Source: Kiritimatiellia bacterium (GTDB lineage Bacteria > Verrucomicrobiota > Kiritimatiellia > JAAZAB01). Taken from it: a DNA stretch of 64,000 nucleotides. The position numbers and the translations under genes were made by a program. This document shows, one piece after another, positions 8,540 through 18,460 of this stretch (position 1 is the first letter of the stretch; each line of letters starts with the position of its first letter). The stretch lies in the NCBI GenBank assembly GCA_028718125.1, contig JAQUMN010000002.1:10463-74462 (forward strand), read 5' to 3'. The notes below the pieces were generated by a model. The model made no database searches. It was given only the letters and a program-made list of their open reading frames with translations, and had not been told where the DNA came from.

Positions 8540-8588
8540 ATTGCGCCTCCCTTGCGTTCCACATGGGTTTTCGTGTCCTGCGTATATG

Positions 8589-9233
8589 TCAGCTCAAAGC
8601 CACGTAAATCGCCTCGGCAATTACAAGGTGGCCGGTCGGGTTGGGGTGTACCGGCTCGGCACAAAACGTGTCGGGCTCATAGTATTTCAACAGGCGTCCG
8701 AACAGCTCGTGTGTCTTGATATGCCGCGTCTTGAAGGCGCGGCTCAGCCTTTCCACTATAGCCAGGTAATCCGGCATCAGGTCCAGGATCTGCTTGCGCG
8801 GGCTGTTGGGCGCGGTATCACGGCTGATATAGAACGGATCTACCAGCAGGATTCGGCATTTTGGCAGAGCCACGCGCGTCCGCTCCAGGATTTCGCGATA
8901 GGCTGTCTCGTAGCGCCCGGGCGTCACGGCTGTGTCTTTCTCGTTGCGATAGTGCGAATGGATGTCATTAATGCCGATTTTGATCGAAAGCCAGTTCGGC
9001 TGCTGGCGGAGAACATCGTCCGTCCAGCGGTTGCGCAAGCCGGTCACGCGATCGCCGCCAATGCCCTTGTTAATTATCGCAATCCGCTTGGCCGGCTCCC
9101 GCATGATCATTAAATCAGCGAACAGTTTTACGTAGCCGCCGCCCAACGGCCGCTGGGAATCCCGCCGCCCGCAATCGGTAATACTGTCGCCAATAAACAA
9201 TATCTTCTGCCCGTTATTAATCTGCGTGGACAT
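8589..9233 (-). CDS. SGNH/GDSL-family hydrolase
   Basis: ILFIGDSITDCG block I, KGIGGDRV, IGINDIH, and VHPNPTGHLVIAEAI catalytic block. Confidence 0.85.
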   Translation of the reverse strand: MSTQINNGQKILFIGDSITDCGRRDSQRPLGGGYVKLFADLMIMREPAKRIAIINKGIGGDRVTGLRNRWTDDVLRQQPNWLSIKIGINDIHSHYRNEKDTAVTPGRYETAYREILERTRVALPKCRILLVDPFYISRDTAPNSPRKQILDLMPDYLAIVERLSRAFKTRHIKTHELFGRLLKYYEPDTFCAEPVHPNPTGHLVIAEAIYVALS

Positions 9234-11571
9234 TTTTGCCCCCTGATGTTTGGTTGTTGGTCCTAATTTCTTCCTCCGTCGTCTGGCGCCTGTCGTCCGT
9301 CATCCGTCTTTCGTCCTTCCTCCGCCGGGCAACCGTCAATGATTTGTGCAGGATTGTCAGCGTCAGGAGCACATATTCCCGGTGCGTTGCGCCCGATTGC
9401 TCAAGCTGGCACCCGCATTCGACCAGCACCGACGCCAGGCGGGGCGGCAAAAGATCAAGGGGCGCGTACCGGATCAGGCGTCCCAAACTTTCGGCCCCCG
9501 CGTCAAGGGATTGCGCGGCCAGGGCTTGTTCCGCCGCATCCAGTATTTCATCACGCGGGGCTGAGAACGGCCACTCGGCCGCGATGCGCTTGTGCAGAAT
9601 CGCAAGCGCCTGCGCGCAGCCCGTGCCAAAGTCCGAGCGTGTCGAACGCCACAAGCGCACAAACTGATGCTCCTCGCCGATAATGCGCACAATGGCCAGC
9701 GCGACTTCACCGCGCAAACTGTCATTTGCCAGACGCTTCAAAAGCACCATCAGATCATCCAGGGCCCGCTCGGCCCGGAAGACACCTAATGCCGAGGCGT
9801 AAGCCACCCGGATGTTGTCGTTTTTTTCATTTTTCAACAGATCGCAAAGCAGCGGCACGGACTCGGCATCGCCCAGGTTGGACAGGGAGCGCGCACTGCG
9901 TGAGCGCAACAGGGCATACTCGGAATGCAAAGCCTGGCGCAAGGCCGGGATGGCGCGCTTATCGGCAATCCGGCCCAGGGCCCAACCGGCCGCCACGCTC
10001 AAATCAGGCTCCTGGCTTTTAAGGATTGCGATCAGGGCATTGGTCAGCGGCTCCTGGGGCGGCATGCGCGCCATGGCCACGATGGCTTCGTAACGCACAT
10101 TGAAACTGGGGTCGCTAACGGCTTCAAGCAGTTCGCCGACGCTCAATGGGTTTTCGGCATCCCCCATGCCCCGCGTCGTGGAAAGCCGATCGGCCTCATT
10201 ATCGGCAAAACGGTAGCGGATCATGGAATTAAAGGCCATGATCGGGTTGCCCTGGATGAACATTGACATGAACTCGCCCGGCCGCACAATCCCGTCCTTG
10301 CGCAAGCGACTGAAGAGAACGGCGGACCCGACCATTAACAACAGACTGAAACCGAAAAGCGGCGAAAACTGGTCCACATGCACAAAGCGCCAACTCAGCG
10401 AAACAGCGCTGCATTGGTCCAGGAGCCAGCCCGCGCCCAACGGAGCCACGGCAGCACATAACCCGGAAAAAGCATAGTGCACCGAGTAATAAGCCGCATT
10501 ACGGCTGTCGGATGGCACCGCCCCCACAAACAAATAGCGCCCGGCGCCGGCGTTGTAGCCCTGGTTAACGATTCCCCAATAAACATAAGTCACCATGGCA
10601 GCGATCAGACTCCAGGCGCCGGCCCGTGGCAATAAAAAGATAATCAGCGGGAAAAATACGGAAAGCATGAGCCCGCTCAAAAGCACCGGCTTGCTGCCGA
10701 AGCGGTCGCCGCTCCAGCCCCACAGGTAGCTGGAGGCCAGCACCCCAAACCAGAAAACAACGCCCAGCAACAGCACCTGGTCGGCGCTTAAGCCCACCTT
10801 GTCCTGCATATAGAGCGGCACGAAGGACAAGCCGAACACGGCCAGACAGAACAGCCCGATGCCGCCCTCATAAAGCAAAAAATTACGATCCCGCATGACC
10901 GCCATGAAATTATTGGCCCCGCCTGTGGAAGCAACCTCCGCCCGCACCGGACGGCCGCCGGGAATCATGGCAAAGGCGAAAAGTGCAATCACACCGAAAG
11001 GAATGCTCAGAAAAAACAGCAGACTGTAGCCGCTCAGGCCGTGGACGTATTTCAGGACCAGGGATGATCCCAGGGATGCGAGCAGACTAAACACCCCGCA
11101 AACGATGGCAGTCATGGCATCCGTTTTGCCGCGCAGATGGTTGGGTATCATCTCGCGCGCCCAATTCAAAAAGCCGGTCTCGCCCACCGCGCGACACAAC
11201 GAAAACGCCGCCGACACACCGATTACCCAGATAAATGCCGCCGGGATCCCGTAGCGCACCAGGATCCACGGCGCAATGCCCAGCAGAATCGTGACCACCG
11301 TGCGCGCGCCGAAGCACCAGAGGAAAATCCGTTTGACGCCCCGGCGCACAACCCATCCCGAAACCAGCAGGGCCAGAAGCGAGAAAAACCACGGCAGCGA
11401 GAGAATGACGCCGATCTGAGTCTTGCTGAAACCCAGCGCGTTGAGAAACAGCGGCAGGATCCCGCTAAACCAGGTCAGAATGACGAACACTACGTTGGCA
11501 GCCTGGCCGCCGAAATACCATGGGAAAGCCCGTATTTTTTCGGCCGTCGTCAGTGATTGATTATGCGCCAT
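9217..11571 (-). CDS. Major facilitator superfamily transporter fused to C-terminal HEAT-like repeats
   Basis: 784 aa; about 12 hydrophobic segments followed by repeated DPSFNVRYEAIVAMARMP / EPDLSVAAGWALGRIADKRAIPALRQAL / EYALLRSRSARSLSNLGDAESVPLLCDLL units. Confidence 0.8.
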   Translation of the reverse strand: MAHNQSLTTAEKIRAFPWYFGGQAANVVFVILTWFSGILPLFLNALGFSKTQIGVILSLPWFFSLLALLVSGWVVRRGVKRIFLWCFGARTVVTILLGIAPWILVRYGIPAAFIWVIGVSAAFSLCRAVGETGFLNWAREMIPNHLRGKTDAMTAIVCGVFSLLASLGSSLVLKYVHGLSGYSLLFFLSIPFGVIALFAFAMIPGGRPVRAEVASTGGANNFMAVMRDRNFLLYEGGIGLFCLAVFGLSFVPLYMQDKVGLSADQVLLLGVVFWFGVLASSYLWGWSGDRFGSKPVLLSGLMLSVFFPLIIFLLPRAGAWSLIAAMVTYVYWGIVNQGYNAGAGRYLFVGAVPSDSRNAAYYSVHYAFSGLCAAVAPLGAGWLLDQCSAVSLSWRFVHVDQFSPLFGFSLLLMVGSAVLFSRLRKDGIVRPGEFMSMFIQGNPIMAFNSMIRYRFADNEADRLSTTRGMGDAENPLSVGELLEAVSDPSFNVRYEAIVAMARMPPQEPLTNALIAILKSQEPDLSVAAGWALGRIADKRAIPALRQALHSEYALLRSRSARSLSNLGDAESVPLLCDLLKNEKNDNIRVAYASALGVFRAERALDDLMVLLKRLANDSLRGEVALAIVRIIGEEHQFVRLWRSTRSDFGTGCAQALAILHKRIAAEWPFSAPRDEILDAAEQALAAQSLDAGAESLGRLIRYAPLDLLPPRLASVLVECGCQLEQSGATHREYVLLTLTILHKSLTVARRRKDERRMTDDRRQTTEEEIRTNNQTSGGKNVHAD

Positions 11572-11642
11572 ATAAATTTCGATGGTGTCAATTTGCAGCG
11601 GGTATGGTAGAAACTAACGAATTCAAGCAACGGGCTTAACTT

Positions 11643-12059
11643 ATGAATGAATCACCTGTCAGTCAAACAAAAAAGAATGCGCTCAAGGCGCGGATGCTGG
11701 CGCTGGGCATCCCTGAAGCGAGTCTGGAGGAAAAATTCATCCTGGGTTCCGGCAAGGGCGGGCAGAAGATGAACAAAACCTCGTCGTGCGTCTATTTGCG
11801 CCACAATTCCACGGGGTTGGAAGTTAAATGCGGCCAAACCCGTTTCCGGGAGCAAAACCGGTTTTTAGCCCGGCGCGAACTATGCGACCGCCTGGAAGCG
11901 CGACAGCGCGGGGAGCAAGGCGCCCAGCGGCAGAAAATTGAAAAAATCCGCCGCCAGAAGCGTCGCCGCTCCCGGCGGCAGAAGGAACGCATGCTGGCAG
12001 GCAAGCGCGCCCAAGCCCAAAAGAAGGAATTCCGGCATCCGCCGGAACGGGCAGAATGA
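11643..12059 (+). CDS. Peptide chain release factor-like protein (RF-1 domain, GGQ motif)
   Basis: EEKFILGSGKGGQKMNKTSSCVYLRHNSTGLEVKCGQTRFREQNRFLARR plus basic C-terminus. Confidence 0.85.
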   Translation: MNESPVSQTKKNALKARMLALGIPEASLEEKFILGSGKGGQKMNKTSSCVYLRHNSTGLEVKCGQTRFREQNRFLARRELCDRLEARQRGEQGAQRQKIEKIRRQKRRRSRRQKERMLAGKRAQAQKKEFRHPPERAE

Positions 12060-12130
12060 TGACGGGCAACGGCTGGACATTACTGATCTGGGACTATTCT
12101 TGACCATCAACCATTGACCATTTTTATTCC

Positions 12131-12207
12131 GCGCCCGTAGTTCAATTGGACAGAGCATCTGACTTCGGATCAGAGGGTTGCAGGTTCAAATCCTGCCGGG
12201 CGCGCCA
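12131..12207 (+). tRNA. tRNA-Arg (anticodon TCG), CCA encoded
   Basis: Acceptor gcgcccg/cgggcgc; anticodon stem tctga/tcaga with loop cttcgga (anticodon TCG); T arm caggttcaaatcctg; 3' gcca. Confidence 0.93.
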
Positions 12208-12478
12208 TCATATCCACCGTGCCACCACGATCCCCGCGACTCATCACATGATAGAACACACCTTCGTATTCTATACTTGGTTCGCGTTGACTCATTGAAA
12301 CATGTTACCGAAGGATAGAGAAAAGCAAGGTATCGTTGACTCATAAAGGGTGTTAACGAAGATGGTTTGATGAATGCGCTAGGTGCGGCACTTTTGACTT
12401 CTACCGATTGGATGAAGATGTTAATCTTATCACCTAATCCGAGGCATTAAGCTGTCGAATTACACGAAAGGCTATGAT

Positions 12479-13471
12479 ATGAAGATGCAAAACGGATTGG
12501 TGCTGGCCGTTTTCCTAGGGATTACCCCGTGTTTCGCCTCCGCCGCCGGTAACGACTGTTCGATTTCCTTGCTAGCCGGCGGGCTGGAGGGATTTGGAAC
12601 CCGGTCTTCGACCTACAGCTGGTCCTATTCCTACATGGAGGGGCTCGGGGAGCACCTAGCCTGGAGCATTTCAAAGATCAACGAGGGCCACGACGAAACG
12701 CATCACCGGGACGGCAGCTCCGTACAACTCTGGGCGCGCACCAGACTGGCTGACCGCCGGCTGGTATTGGCGGCCGGATTCGGCCCCCAATTTTACTGCG
12801 ACACCACCGATTCCGACAATTATTCGGGGTACGAGAACAACCATGGCCCAGGCCTTGTGTTAAGTATCGGCGTTTGGTACTACCTGGACCCGGCGTGGTC
12901 ACTCCAGTTGCGCAGCAACGGCGTGCTGAATGACGATGACATTAACACGCTCTCGCTGATGGTGGGGCTGGGATACGATTTGAATCCAACTGACCCGTCG
13001 AACCCCGGCTTTGACCCCAACGCTATCAAGAAAAACGAAATCACGGTTTTCCTCGGCCGGTCAATTGTCAACAGTTTCGGCTCCGAGCGCGCGTTGGCCG
13101 GGAGCCTTGAATACCGCCGCTACCTGCTGCCCTGGCTGAACGTCACTTTGGGCGGGATATACGAGGGAAAAACCAGCATGGCCGACCGGCAGGGCTTGGC
13201 TCCGCAGGTGTGGTTGGGACGGCATTTCAGCGGCGGGCGCCTATCGCTCGGCGTCGGCCTGGGCCCTTACTTTGCTTATGACGAGCAACGTACAGACAAT
13301 CCGGCTTTAGCGAATGACTTTTGCATGTCGGCGCTGGCATCCTACACGGCCGCCTACCACTTCGAATCGGGGGTGCTGCTCCGCTTTACATGGCACCGGG
13401 TAATCACGGACTCCGATTACAATCGCGACGCCGATGTTCTCCTGCTGGGCATCGGCTACGGCTTTAACTGA
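12479..13471 (+). CDS. Outer-membrane beta-barrel-like secreted protein
   Basis: 330 aa, signal peptide MKMQNGLVLAVFLGITPCFASAA; alternating hydrophobic beta strands; C-terminal VLLLGIGYGFN with terminal aromatic region. Confidence 0.6.
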   Translation: MKMQNGLVLAVFLGITPCFASAAGNDCSISLLAGGLEGFGTRSSTYSWSYSYMEGLGEHLAWSISKINEGHDETHHRDGSSVQLWARTRLADRRLVLAAGFGPQFYCDTTDSDNYSGYENNHGPGLVLSIGVWYYLDPAWSLQLRSNGVLNDDDINTLSLMVGLGYDLNPTDPSNPGFDPNAIKKNEITVFLGRSIVNSFGSERALAGSLEYRRYLLPWLNVTLGGIYEGKTSMADRQGLAPQVWLGRHFSGGRLSLGVGLGPYFAYDEQRTDNPALANDFCMSALASYTAAYHFESGVLLRFTWHRVITDSDYNRDADVLLLGIGYGFN

Positions 13472-13524
13472 TTGCGGCTTCTTCGTTATGTTACCGTGCC
13501 TCGGAAGCCGAAAGGGACGCAAGC

Positions 13525-13570
13525 TGCAAGGGCGTACCCAAAACCGACCCTGCGAGGAGCGCCCCTTGCA
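13525..13570. terminator. Possible bidirectional terminator/structured inverted repeat between convergent genes
   Basis: tgcaagggcg (13525-13534) and cgccccttgca (13560-13570) are inverted with one bulge. Confidence 0.35.
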
Positions 13571-13633
13571 CGCCGGGATAACAGTTGTAGTGTTTCCTGC
13601 CGTTTGACGCGAGGGATGAATGCGATTGTCTTG

Positions 13634-14647
13634 TTAGAACGAATACCCTCCTTCGAGCGAGAGCATCCAGCATTCGTTTTCGAGGCCGGCAGAATCAGTC
13701 GAGGACGACGTGCCCGTCGCGTCCCATATCTCGGTGTCGCCGATAATTTCCGGAATGACTTGATAGTCAAACCGTCCGGAAAAAAAGACGCGGCAGGGGA
13801 AGGTGTAGGTGGCGCGCAGACCGGCGCCGAAGTAATTGCCGTTCTTGAAAGTTTCTTCAAACCATACGTCGCGCAGCACATGATGGTCCTCGTCCTTGGC
13901 CTGGACCAGGGGACTATAGTTAAAATACAGATCGAAATCTAAGCGTTGAATGGCCAGCGCCGCGCCCAGTCCGACATAGGGGATACGTATAGTCTGCTCG
14001 TAATTAATGCCGTTCTCGCCGTTGTCCTCACCCACATCGTCGCGGAACCCTCCGGGTGTCGCCGGGGCGGTCGAGTAAATATGGCGGCTCGCGCTGTCCT
14101 CCCAGGCCCAACGGTTCTCCTTGTATCCCACCATGGCGCGCAGGGCCATGTGCTCGAAACGCAGGCATTCGACCGCCGCATTGAGGTCGAAAATATATGC
14201 GCGGGTCACATCCACATCGCTCAACGACCAGTCGGTCCAGGTCGAATCGTGCTGGTGCAGCAGCCAGTCGGTGTCGTCCATTTGGCCGTTGCCCTTGTTG
14301 CCTGCGCCCCAGAAGCCTGCATTGATGCTAAGGAGGTCGAGGATACGCACCGAGGCCACACCACCCGCCATGACCAGATTTTTCATATCCCACTGCAATT
14401 CGCTGAGTTTATAGCGCGCGCCATCCACCTGTTCATATACGATCTCCCGGGCCTGCCCGTTGAGCCAACCGCCCGAAAGCCGAACTGATGCTGAAAAAAC
14501 GCCGGTGGTGACGGCGGCGGCATTTGGTCCTTCAGTCGCCTGAAGGGCCGGCGCGGTGGAAGGATTGAACAAACCGGCAAACACAACGGCAGCCAAGGCA
14601 ACAACCAGCCGAAGAGAACTTTCAACCGACATCATATATTTCGACAT
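13634..14647 (-). CDS. Outer-membrane beta-barrel-like protein
   Basis: Signal peptide MSKYMMSVESSLRLVVALAAVVFAGLF; ends ...CWMLSLEGGYSF with terminal Phe, typical of OM beta-barrels. Confidence 0.6.
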   Translation of the reverse strand: MSKYMMSVESSLRLVVALAAVVFAGLFNPSTAPALQATEGPNAAAVTTGVFSASVRLSGGWLNGQAREIVYEQVDGARYKLSELQWDMKNLVMAGGVASVRILDLLSINAGFWGAGNKGNGQMDDTDWLLHQHDSTWTDWSLSDVDVTRAYIFDLNAAVECLRFEHMALRAMVGYKENRWAWEDSASRHIYSTAPATPGGFRDDVGEDNGENGINYEQTIRIPYVGLGAALAIQRLDFDLYFNYSPLVQAKDEDHHVLRDVWFEETFKNGNYFGAGLRATYTFPCRVFFSGRFDYQVIPEIIGDTEIWDATGTSSSTDSAGLENECWMLSLEGGYSF

Positions 14648-14854
14648 TATAACCCTCCTTGCATAAATGCCGGACTCAGGTGGCGTTTCAGCCGCCATCC
14701 TCCGGATTGAAATCACGTTATGACAACTCGGTTCTTAAAATGCCGGCAAAACAACTCATTGTGCGATCGGTATCAAGAAAAGACGATTAACGCGGTCGAG
14801 ATCCCGCCCAACTGATTAAACAGATCAGGAAAGCAGGGCGCCGCGACCGGCGCG

Positions 14855-17125
14855 TCAAACAATCTCGATCACTCCATAACAACGCAACCAGGCCGAAGGC
14901 ATGGAAATAACCAAACAGGCGTTCTCACGTTGACAGACCAGCGGTCGCTCTCCCCGAAATTCAGGGGACCGCAGCACGGCCTGCCGGCCTTCACAGCGCA
15001 CCTTGATTATCATCTGCCGGCTTCCGCCCGGCAGGCGTTCAATCTGCGGGAAATTCAACGGCAACGGCATGCGCCCCACTTTCCTGTCATCCGCCAACGT
15101 GCCGGCCGCATTGACTATGTGCAGCACATTTCCCTGCCCGTTTCCATGTAAGCTGATGACCACGCCACGGGGAACGCCTGAGGTCACAACCTGACTCGCG
15201 CTGCCCAACAAGCCTCTAACCACCTGGCTCATGACCGTTTCCACCGTCCACTCCCGGGCAAAATCAACGCGCGCAAAGCGGACGCCGCCTTTGCTCATGC
15301 GCGGATGCCGATTTACACAAACAATCCGCCCCGGTTTCCCGGCAAAGGTCACCACCTGCCCCTTGCCGTATGCCTGCCGAAACACCGCCGGTCCTGAGCC
15401 GTCCGCCAGGGTCATCCAGACGTCCGTTCCCTTGTATGGCTTAAACCGTCCCATGGGCACAGCCAGCGCCGGAACCCGCGCCGCCCCCACTATGGCCTTT
15501 TTCACGGCTTTCCATGCCGGTGACCGTCCCAGGACACCAACATAATCCGCGCCCACCAGAGCGGATAATGGATATTCCCGCCGCCAGGCGCCGGTTTCAT
15601 CCTTCAAGCCCGTCTGATGCGTCACCACGCAGCATCCGCCGCGCCGCACAAATCGTTCCACCATCGCCCGTTGCCGCGTTGACAAGCAGACGGCATTCGG
15701 CAGAATCAGGAGGCGCAAGCGGTCCAGATATCGTCCTTCGGCCAAGTCCGTTTCCAACACCGTATCGAAGGGAATATTGGCCAGCATCAACGTCTCGCAC
15801 CAGCCGGCCCAGCAGTCGGTGCTGGCCGGATCACTCATCCGAACATAATCCGGCGCCTGATCGCCGTCCTTGTGAAGCCACACCGTGCGCGTCGAAAACA
15901 AGACGCCCACTTCCGCCACCGGTTGCGGATGATCGTACAGCCGGGGATGGGCCGCTTCAAAACTGTATACCATCCGCAACATGCGTTCCTGCTCCCTGGC
16001 ATCGACTCTCTCATTGGTACCCCAATAGACCTGTCCCCAGCTCTTGGTCATGCCCCAGCAAAACAGGTTTTCATCCGTATTATTGGGATAAAACAGGCAC
16101 ATGGGCGGGACCCGGTTGCGCGCCGCCAGGGCATTGCGCTGCTTGGATTCCGCTCCGATCCGCAGCCAGCAATGCGTTTGCAGATCGCTGGCATTGACTT
16201 CCGTAAATATCACACTATACAGCCCGTCCAGGTTGTCCAGCGACGACCCCATGCCGCGCGCGCCAAACGCGTTGGCGTTGGAACTGGTATATATCGGCCG
16301 CACCAGCTTATAGCCGTGCTTATGAAAATGCGCTACCAGCCGCTCCTGGTGCGCCCGGTGACAATCAATCCGCCATAAGACCCATGCCCGGTAGGCCGGA
16401 TTATCCAAGTTTCCATAAAATGCCTTATCGTCCAAGCCTGTTGGCGGCATCGTATATCCGGTGGCTTCGTTAAACAATGTCCGGCAATAGATGCAACCGC
16501 ACCCATAATCCATGGGGAAAAACGCTATATCGTCGGTCATGATGCCGTCGATTCCACAGCGATAAACGTCCTCCAGATACCGAAAATAAAGTCGCTGCCA
16601 TTCCGGATTGTTAAAACATTGCACAAAACCGTGGTATTGGCTACGGGCATACTGGCCCGTTCGCGGATCGATCTGCCAGAGAGAGGATAGCCGCACACCC
16701 TCATAAAAGGCGTCGCCCATCTGCATATGGCGCAAGAAGCCGGGGTGATTCTTGAGATGCACCTGCGCCACGTTAAAGTGGCCCGAGCCAACCAGCCGCC
16801 ATTCTTCCTCACCCAGGGGATTGGAGGTTAAAATTGCGCTGTGATGCTCCACCACCTTGATCCCATGCGCATGGCAACTGCGGCAGATTTTACGCAGCAG
16901 CACCAGCAGGCGCGGCCAATCATCGGTGAAATTCCAGCGAAAATGCAAAGAGCCGAATGTAATCACGGCATTCACGCCGGCCCGTGCCAGCTTCGCGGCC
17001 TTGCGATCCAAATCCCGGTCCGTGAATGTCAGAAGCTCCTTGTCGCCAAACCAATAGCTGGCCCAGCGTGATTTCCACATCCACGCCGGCGGTTTTCCCA
17101 AACTGACGCGCTTGCTTTTGCTCAT
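14855..17125 (-). CDS. Putative glycosidase (GHL6/beta-galactosidase-trimerisation-like)
   Basis: 756 aa; GCGCIYCRTLFNEATGYTMPP motif shared with the 27302-29389 protein; LRLLILPNAVCLSTRQRAMVERFVRRGGCCVVTHQTGLKDE GATase-like segment. Confidence 0.65.
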   Translation of the reverse strand: MSKSKRVSLGKPPAWMWKSRWASYWFGDKELLTFTDRDLDRKAAKLARAGVNAVITFGSLHFRWNFTDDWPRLLVLLRKICRSCHAHGIKVVEHHSAILTSNPLGEEEWRLVGSGHFNVAQVHLKNHPGFLRHMQMGDAFYEGVRLSSLWQIDPRTGQYARSQYHGFVQCFNNPEWQRLYFRYLEDVYRCGIDGIMTDDIAFFPMDYGCGCIYCRTLFNEATGYTMPPTGLDDKAFYGNLDNPAYRAWVLWRIDCHRAHQERLVAHFHKHGYKLVRPIYTSSNANAFGARGMGSSLDNLDGLYSVIFTEVNASDLQTHCWLRIGAESKQRNALAARNRVPPMCLFYPNNTDENLFCWGMTKSWGQVYWGTNERVDAREQERMLRMVYSFEAAHPRLYDHPQPVAEVGVLFSTRTVWLHKDGDQAPDYVRMSDPASTDCWAGWCETLMLANIPFDTVLETDLAEGRYLDRLRLLILPNAVCLSTRQRAMVERFVRRGGCCVVTHQTGLKDETGAWRREYPLSALVGADYVGVLGRSPAWKAVKKAIVGAARVPALAVPMGRFKPYKGTDVWMTLADGSGPAVFRQAYGKGQVVTFAGKPGRIVCVNRHPRMSKGGVRFARVDFAREWTVETVMSQVVRGLLGSASQVVTSGVPRGVVISLHGNGQGNVLHIVNAAGTLADDRKVGRMPLPLNFPQIERLPGGSRQMIIKVRCEGRQAVLRSPEFRGERPLVCQRENACLVISMPSAWLRCYGVIEIV

Positions 17126-17235
17126 AACACCTTTACTCCTATGATGATTGTCTACTTCTTCGTCTTGTTTTCCGCCTCAAGTGTGCTCGAATTCGGTTCG
17201 AAAAATGCGTCGGCGATCTTGAGCCGCCTCCTTTG

Positions 17236-18438
17236 TTATTTAGGGCTTTGAACTTCCGGCCAGGAACGGTCATTTAAAAACACCGCGATTACGCCCGAAT
17301 CGGCGCCGGAGGCGCTACCGGAAAGAATATCAGGGAAACCGTCGCCATTGAGATCGTCAATACACCATCCGGCCGGAGTTGCTTTAACCTCAACGACCTT
17401 ATCGGACGCCGATTTGGTTCCCGCGAATGGTTTGCCTTTCTTTTGCAGAAAAATATGGATTTTGGATATGGACTGCTTCCTGTCCGCCACGATCAGGTCC
17501 ATTAAGCCGTCATTATTGACGTCAGCCGTGGTAAAATTCATGCCGGCAGTTCCCTCGATTATCGCGGAGGGACCGGTTCGATCGGCAAAACCCATGGGCG
17601 CGGCCTGATAGTATATTCCTATGTTCCCATTGGTCCCCGAACAGGAGATAATAATATCTTCCCGCTCATCCCCATTAAGATCCCCAACCCCAACCTGAAC
17701 TAAATGAGCCGGCGCCGGGAGCTCGACCAATTTCAATGCATCCTGCGCTTGGACGTTCATGACGATAAAAGGCCCATAATAGATCCGCACAGCATGCACC
17801 GGCCGCGCATCAATAATCCGCGTCGCGAAAATCACATCGTTTACCCCGTCAAAATTCAGGTCCGCCAAAACACCCATGCCGTTATCGTTTCTCTTTGGTC
17901 CGGAAAAATAACCGTCTTGCATCCGGTCGCCGCCCGACCATTTTCGCCAGACAGGTCCGACAAGGAAATCGCTAATTCCGGACTTGCTGATTTTACCAGT
18001 GCCCAGCGTTGTTTCGTATTGATTCACATCATAAAATTGATGATCGAGCGCCAGCCCTTCCCGGCCCAAAAAAAGATGCAAGCGCTTGGCGCTTGTAACT
18101 GCCAGGTCATTCTTGCCGTCGTCATCATAATCGCCTATTTTAATACGATGGGCGCCGGCAATGGCAATTTCTTTGTCGAAGGGATTAGTATAACCGCCGC
18201 CTTTTTGATAATAAATACGCAAGCTATTTTTAGCCGGGGCGGTCCCGCCGCTCCCGCCGGCGTCCTCGAAAGACACGGCCAGATCCGGGAAATTATCTCC
18301 ATTCAGATCCCCTGTCGCGACGAAGAGCGGCTTACCCGAGCTGGTCAATACCAGCGAAGGTTCGGAGGGGAAATTCGCCCACCCCCACCCCGTCAATAAC
18401 ATTAAAACCACGGCGCCGCAACAGATTGTTCGGCTCAT
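17236..18438 (-). CDS. Secreted FG-GAP/VCBS-repeat protein
   Basis: Repeated GDLNGDNFPDLAVSF, GDYDDDGKNDLAVTS, ADLNFDGVNDVIFAT, GDLNGDEREDIIIS, ADVNNDGLMDLIVAD, DLNGDGFPDILSG. Confidence 0.9.
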   Translation of the reverse strand: MSRTICCGAVVLMLLTGWGWANFPSEPSLVLTSSGKPLFVATGDLNGDNFPDLAVSFEDAGGSGGTAPAKNSLRIYYQKGGGYTNPFDKEIAIAGAHRIKIGDYDDDGKNDLAVTSAKRLHLFLGREGLALDHQFYDVNQYETTLGTGKISKSGISDFLVGPVWRKWSGGDRMQDGYFSGPKRNDNGMGVLADLNFDGVNDVIFATRIIDARPVHAVRIYYGPFIVMNVQAQDALKLVELPAPAHLVQVGVGDLNGDEREDIIISCSGTNGNIGIYYQAAPMGFADRTGPSAIIEGTAGMNFTTADVNNDGLMDLIVADRKQSISKIHIFLQKKGKPFAGTKSASDKVVEVKATPAGWCIDDLNGDGFPDILSGSASGADSGVIAVFLNDRSWPEVQSPK

Positions 18439-18460
18439 TCGGCAATCCCCATGTCAGATT

